Source: Ceriagrion tenellum (taxonomy: Eukaryota; Arthropoda; Insecta; Odonata; Coenagrionidae). From it: DNA of 64,000 nt. Positions 58,831-64,000 of this stretch are shown piece by piece. Under the pieces are notes generated by a model. The model worked only from the letters and a program-made list of their open reading frames with translations, was not told where the DNA came from and did not search any database. How positions within the stretch are numbered: position 1 is the first letter of the stretch; the number at the start of each line of letters is the position of its first letter. The stretch covers positions 92,672,583-92,736,582 of the forward strand of contig OY720636.1 in assembly GCA_963169105.1 (NCBI GenBank). The letters are read 5' to 3'. A program made the translations under genes and the position numbers.

Positions 58831-59392
58831 CTTTATTTGCTTATTGATATCTTTGCTGTTGTTTTTCGTGTCAGAAGATATAAATCAGTTTTTTCATATC
58901 ACTTGTTATTGCCGTCATGTACATTTATTTTGCAACACATCAATTTAACAATGCGTTTGCGGATATATTTAGAGTGATTCAATATAATAACGCTAAAATT
59001 CAAATTCTTAATATAGATAGATTCTCAATATAATAACAGGTATAGTCCTGCTAAGCCTTCGGCATGTCAGTAGGTGCGTTTTTTAATTAATTGTTGTGTG
59101 ATTACATTGTTAATTTTGTCTTCTGCCCATTCTCACATGAGAAAGAAGTAATTCAGCCATTTCATTATGTAACTACCCAAATATGTAATTAGCAATATTT
59201 TCACTAGTTTTTCTTGATTATTTTCAAAAAAATTTCTTGTTCCTGGTTGAGTGAATACTGTATATTTCTTTTTCATACTTTTTTTCATGAATTGTAAACA
59301 AAACTTAGCTCTAACGGAGTAATACTTCTAGAATAATTAGTAAATTTATTGATATTATTATTATGTTATTACAGGACAAGGAAGGAAACGGG
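58831..59392. other. Nothing recognised; short ATT/ATA repeat at about 59350
   Basis: AT-rich, with GATATTATTATTATGTTATT just upstream of the next LINE fragment. Confidence 0.4.
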
Positions 59393-59665
59393 TTCCCACC
59401 TTAATCTCTCTAAAAGTAGTGAAACACTATATGATCGAGTAGCGATTTTTTAGGAAGCGCGCAGCTTTCCTTGGTATTTAATTTATCTGGTTAAATCTTT
59501 TTGTCCATCGTCCCACATGCTCGCGGAACATTCGAGGTGTAGCCTAACCAGAGGAGGAAGCACCCCTTTTTTACTTTCTCACCTGCTGACCTTTTGTTTT
59601 ATACGCTTGTAAAATCCTAGTTTTTTTTACTGCTAAGCAGCATACGTTTTGTATCGATCACCTTG
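59393..59665 (-). mobile_element. CR1/L2-like LINE, internal fragment
   Basis: Minus-strand copy aligning to 43370-43640: CCACCTTAATCTCTCTAAAA, GCGCGCAGCTTTCCTTGG, TCGAGGTGTAGCCTAACCAG, TTTTATACGCTTGTAAAATC. It covers the LEYA..WDP to QRKAARF region but lacks the 3' end, unlike the other copies. Confidence 0.75.
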
Positions 59666-59814
59666 TAAAATCTCTTTCACACAATATTTACACTTATGTG
59701 GAAGAGATGATCAAAATAATCGACCAGATTGATCGGTTATGAAAACATCGGTACTGCGGATAAACGATTGAAATTTTACGATAAAATGTAAAACATAATT
59801 CTTTTTAGTTGTAA

Positions 59815-60099
59815 TCACCACCTGATGATGGTGCAACCGTAGTTAACAGCCACAGACGTAAGCTCTTGTGGCGGCTCGCAGGAAGGTATGTACGATAAAG
59901 TTCAATGACAATTCTGTGTCGGCTGTTTACAGGGTGGCAGGTCCACCATGGGCTATAGAAGTTACCATCTTTGGCAGGTTAGAAAAATAAAAGATTCTGT
60001 ACCATCCAGAATCACTTCATTTTTATAATCTGCCAAGGATGACGACTCATATTTTCCCATTTAATCTAAAAACTTTTCACACAGCTGACACGGAATTGA
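59815..60099. mobile_element. Nested foldback next to a CCTGATGATGG motif
   Basis: Outer arms CAATTCTGTGTCGGCTGT (59909) and ACAGCTGACACGGAATTG (ends 60099). Inner arms CCATCTTTGGCAGGTTAGAAA and the inverse TTTTTATAATCTGCCAAGGATG. Left of it, 59819 reads CACCTGATGATGGTGCAACC without a clear GAAAC box. Confidence 0.65.
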
Positions 60100-61539
60100 T
60101 TCTTTGGAAGCGAGTCATAGCAGATAACAGTTAAATTTACGAGTCCAACAATTTCTACTATGACTAAATAAGGAAACTCCAATCCGGCCGCGCTAGTCGG
60201 ACTCAAAGTACTCCATCCGGGCGAGCTGGAGATCACGGATTTCATTCCAAATCTTAAGCATAAAGACTATTTTAGTATAAATGTTCTACCATCCAATTTT
60301 TTTTTCAAATACGCTGAATTTTTTTCCCGCCACATCAGTTTTTTTGTATTTTTGGCCTCTTGAATGTGGATTTAAAATTTGTGTCATTATTTATGTTCCA
60401 ATGACCGGGAATGGAGTTCATTTTAAAATCGAACCGAGTTAATATGTCACGTTCTTGGTCACCCTTGCGTCACAGGACATGGCCAAACAAGCTGTCGGTC
60501 AGATTTTTTCCCCCCGGTCCGAGTCATCTTCTAAGCAAAAACAACAAGCAAAACTTATAAGCTGAGTTAGCACGTGCAAAACCTTTTGGCGACAAACAGG
60601 ATACCCCCCCTGATTGCCCATGTTTCCGCGTCATACGCGTCTTGGATTGCGTTATGCGCATCTGATAGATTACAGCCTCAGTAATGGTGTTCCTTCCAAA
60701 AATACACGAAAACAATCTTTATTCCCCTTCTTCGGTGCGCCCGTTCGCGATACTAAAGTTACAACAGTGCTCAACAATATATTTGGTACAATGTAGTGTA
60801 CAAATATCAAGGAGCTTTAGGACACCTCAAAGGTCACAGACATGTGTGGAGATTTGCTCGTATATATGAAATTCATAACTGGCATTGAACAAAAAATGCT
60901 TACAAAAGCATATATAATAATAACAAACACGATTTAATTTTAGCCCAAATGTGAACAAGAAAAGCAGAGACAATAATAACAATTCATCTTGCTTACATTC
61001 GTACAAAACACTAATTATAACAAGCTATAACATAGGGTACATTAACACACATAACATATTTAGTATAAAACATCAATAATATCATGTTCCAATATCCACT
61101 AGTTTGAAAATTAAAAATAAATCTCCTCGTTTTTTTAAAATATAGTTAATTAGCGAGTGCATTGTGATCGATATATTCCTCCTTCAGGTCATTAGACGGT
61201 TAAGGTATCACGATAAATGAAAATATACCACTTTTTCAGGGATTGGGCCAAAAACCTGTCTACCACCGATAATACCGCCTCATGCTCTCTTTGACCTCGA
61301 GTATATCGTGATGCCTAACCTCCTGCAATAAAGTTTTCAAGCCTAAAGACCTGGCTAAATCCGTACCATCCAACGCTCATTACGACACATCTTTTGCATG
61401 ATTTGCATCGGGGATAAAAGACGGTTCCCCCGCAATGCCGCTTAAAGGGATGGCACACTGTCATCTAGGTCCTTAATGCCCACTCCTGCGCAATAGATGC
61501 CTCATTTATTATCCATCCCCGTCCTTCTTCTTGAGCGTC
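60100..61539. other. Nothing recognised
   Basis: Short T-rich and GC-richer patches. Frames of 60-63 codons without motif. Confidence 0.45.
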
Positions 61540-61870
61540 AACAAGAGCCCGTCGTTGGAGAATTTCAGCCCTCGATCCCTCCCGTTCCCCCGCGTCGCCC
61601 GGCTGGCCCCCGACCATCTCCGCCAAAAGGGGGCGTTCCCGCCTCCATCTCGAGAGAGGTGAAATGGCGCTTGAATAACGGCGAAGACCGGGAGAGTATA
61701 AAATTTGGAAGAAGTTGCACGAAAACTCGTCCTGACGCGATCCATAGAGGGGGTTTGGCGGGGCTCACCACCCCCCTCTCAGTAGATGACACTCCCTCCC
61801 GCCCCCCATAACCAACCCCCAAACACTCCCCAGCATCTACAAACCCTTATTCCACACCCTGGGCAACCAC
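61540..61870 (+). repeat. C-rich island, mildly skewed
   Basis: CCCCCGCGTCGCCC, CACCCCCCTCTC and CCCTCCCGCCCCCC runs. The 104-codon plus-strand frame (61497) and minus-strand shadows are proline/serine/glycine-rich and compositional. Confidence 0.6.
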
Positions 61871-62599
61871 CCACCAGCCACCGTAGTATGTGGCGAAGTA
61901 TGTTCATGCGTGGTGGCCACTGGATTTCAGCCAAGAGTATTCCTAGTTTTCCGGGAGGCAAACTTACGTCTTTGAAGATGCATATAATTAGAAGATCGTC
62001 GGATGAAAAAGTGGAAAAGGTTCATCCTGGATCCGATGTCAAATTTTGGGACTCAGCATTTAAATAGTTAATGCGCAAATAAACAAATAATAATATCGAT
62101 AACAGCACGCTTCTTTAAAAACTGATAAGTGCAAGCAGAGAGTGAAACAACTCCGATGCAGCTGAAAGGAGGACATCAGATAGAGAGTTGGAGGCTACGC
62201 GCTCGGAGTATTAAAAGAGTATTAAAAGGTTCAAATTAGGCGAGTTCAATTATGATACCGATATGACTCTTTTAATCTCACACTATACACATAACTGCAA
62301 CTGATAAGGGCATAGATGTGACGATAAGATGAATATCAAATCAATCATGTACAAATATTCCCATTACCACGCAGCATCAATGACTGCAACAAAAACAGAG
62401 TTAACATTTAGACACTTCTTTCAAAACGCTGCAATTCCGATGCCGACGGACACAACGATATCTCCTCTTCCGGAGCGCAATCACGGCTCTCCATAACGCG
62501 TGTCCTCACGTGATACTTATTTTCAACTGCGCTCAAGAAAGTAAAAGCGTGATTACTATTCTTTGTATTTAACAAGTTCTTTTCGCTGTTATCATATAT
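61871..62599. other. Nothing recognised
   Basis: A possible very weak LINE-like string, GGAGGCTACGCGCTCGG at about 62189, is too short to call. Confidence 0.4.
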
Positions 62600-62815
62600 A
62601 AGAGTGAAATGAATGGTGCGAGAGGTAGAGGTAGGCCGAGAAAGTTGTGGTTAAATTAGGTTGAGGAAATTCTTAGGAGGAGGAATATTGGAGTCTTAAA
62701 AACAGGAGGGCGTGTATGAAGCAGGGTATGGGGTTAAATGAGGCAAAAGAGGTTTGCAAGAATAAGTCAGTATGGAAGAAATTATTGAAGCAGATTTAGC
62801 TGTACAAATATATAT
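62600..62815 (+). mobile_element. LINE ORF2 C-terminal end, further family
   Basis: Two frames: RGRGRPRKLWLN, stop, VEEILRRRNIGVLK, then RRACMKQGMGLNEAKEVCKN and KSVWKKLLKQI before the stop. This is the RGRPRKTW...I...L...G..........A.DR..W terminal pattern. It is distinct from the RTE/BovB-like tails at 4236 and 53210. Confidence 0.7.
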
Positions 62816-63454
62816 TTATGAGTAAAACTTGGTGACTGTGTCTACCCCGGAAGGTAACGGCGTGATTAGTATGTATGTTTGTATCAATCAATCGTATGAG
62901 TCAGTATTACATTAAGAGTTATTATTGTCCTAGTGCGGTTTGTGTCATTGCTTACGATAATGACAACGCCAAAGATTGGACCGTGACCCTCCCCCTAAAT
63001 TGATAATGTGAATCTCGAATTCAGAATTCACATGGATCTGTTCCGTTGAATTAAAGGGTCTCGTGCTACTCCAGATTCCCCGGGTATATCCTTCCTCAAG
63101 CTTCTCCTTCGATATTAGGTTCAAACCTTCATTTGCCAATACAACTAATAATTGAGGTAAATCGCCATGTTAAACGTATGGTTCTACTTGACAGGAATGA
63201 AAAATTGGATCCATTAAGAGCCAGCCAGGTGTTGGGTCCGGTTATATTACTTCACTCATCAGCACGGTTTCTCAGAATTTGTACGACATGGGCGATTTTT
63301 CCTCCACTCTGCAATGTGCTGTAGTGTGGACTGGATAAAAGAAGAGACAATAAGTTCAATTTCTTGTATTTGGTTTGTGTTCTGCCGTGCGTGAGACTAT
63401 GCCCCACATCAATCTTTGTATTTACACAATGGTTATATTGCAAAAAGAAGCCCC

Positions 63455-63710
63455 GAGAGGAAGGTCTCAAAGACAGGTATTCCGAGGAGCAAGGCAGAGG
63501 CATAATAAATTTACACCAAATAAAGAGAGAAGCACATGGTATAAAATCCGAAGATTCTTGCGAAATTGAGAGGAATTTTTGCACACTTGGTCTAGGTTTC
63601 AATGTTTATACATCATTATTAGGCGAGTATGAACTACCAGCAAATAGGCTAACTAGCATTCGATAGGAAATGATAAAAGGTCTACAGTCAACCTACTTTA
63701 TGATTTAGCG
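63455..63710 (+). mobile_element. Possible RTE/BovB-like tail, very decayed
   Basis: CACCAAATAAAGAGAGAAGCACA, then AGGCTAACTAGCATTCGATAGG and CTACAGTCAACC are similar to GACCAAATAAAGAGGAAAGCACA, CTAGCATTAGATAGG and CTGCAGTCAAC in the family at 5885. The spacing is about right. No frame survives. Confidence 0.45.
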
Positions 63711-64000
63711 ACTAACAATAAATTGTTTCCTCATAAATTTAACTGCCTTCTCGATGTATTCTGGGCATAGAATTTAATTGCAATTCAACTGATAATAGTT
63801 CCGTGGGACTTAAAAATAAGTGATGCCGGACTGTGAAATTCTCTAAGCCAAAAAATTAAGAGTAAGTTATACACCACCCTGAATTTGGAAGCTCTGCACA
63901 TTTTTGCGGCTTGTGGAGCTGAATCTTCGAGTTAAACCATGTGTTGGAGAAGTGTTTTTCGAAGCTTGAGGAAATTCGGATGAAATTAATGCATAGGAAT

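Noticed and set aside
61786..62067. 93-codon frame beginning in proline-rich sequence and ending in a lysine-rich part
   Set aside because: No motif, starts in the C-rich island, and no support for splicing or translation.

Overview
This window looks like gene-poor, repeat-dominated nuclear DNA from an arthropod, most likely an insect with a large genome. The evidence is an AT-rich background, no long open reading frame with a recognisable cellular domain, and many decayed eukaryotic transposable elements: non-LTR retrotransposon tails of several clades, a mariner transposase fragment, TTAA- and TA-flanked MITEs, and tRNA-derived SINEs. There is no bacterial-style operon organisation, no rRNA, no CRISPR array, and no protein-coding gene I can support. 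The species cannot be named from the sequence alone. All calls were made by reading translations and repeats by eye.

Layout. 1-6.4 kb: a tRNA-derived SINE cluster with a 96-bp palindrome (SINE-A), a CR1/L2-like LINE tail, an unclassified decayed stretch, and two RTE/BovB-like LINE tails around a GC-skewed island. 6.9-18.5 kb: a strongly G-rich island with quadruplex-type motifs, three more CR1/L2-like LINE tails, a piggyBac-type MITE (TTAA flanks), a roughly 1.06-kb satellite-like array with about a 148-bp period, and a LINE 3' end with a (TTA)n tail. 18.5-29.4 kb: mostly featureless, with SINE-like units, a foldback element, LINE tails, a pyrimidine/purine island, a second TTAA MITE and a 382-bp offset duplication. 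29.5-38.7 kb: an inverted pair of an unclassified repeat, a further LINE fragment, and foldback elements. 41.2-41.7 kb: a mariner transposase fragment interrupted by a SINE-A copy. 42-50 kb: GC-skewed islands, the longest CR1/L2-like tail, foldbacks, an inverted pair of tRNA-like SINEs, a three-arm palindrome at 46.1-46.8 kb, and a TA-flanked MITE. 50-64 kb: more LINE tails, foldbacks and a C-rich island.

Most notable patterns. (1) Many dispersed foldback or solo elements share a short grammar: CCTGATGAT, then a small GGC...GCY hairpin, then GAAACC, often followed by an AATAAA-like stretch. This resembles a degenerate hammerhead-ribozyme core of the kind known from Penelope-like elements and retrozymes. 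(2) One SINE-A copy keeps a full 72-nt cloverleaf-compatible head. (3) Strand-asymmetric, G4-prone GC islands recur along the whole window. (4) A nucleosome-length tandem array. No element looks autonomous or intact, so the window is best read as a graveyard of 5'-truncated LINEs, the SINEs they may have mobilised, and non-autonomous DNA elements.
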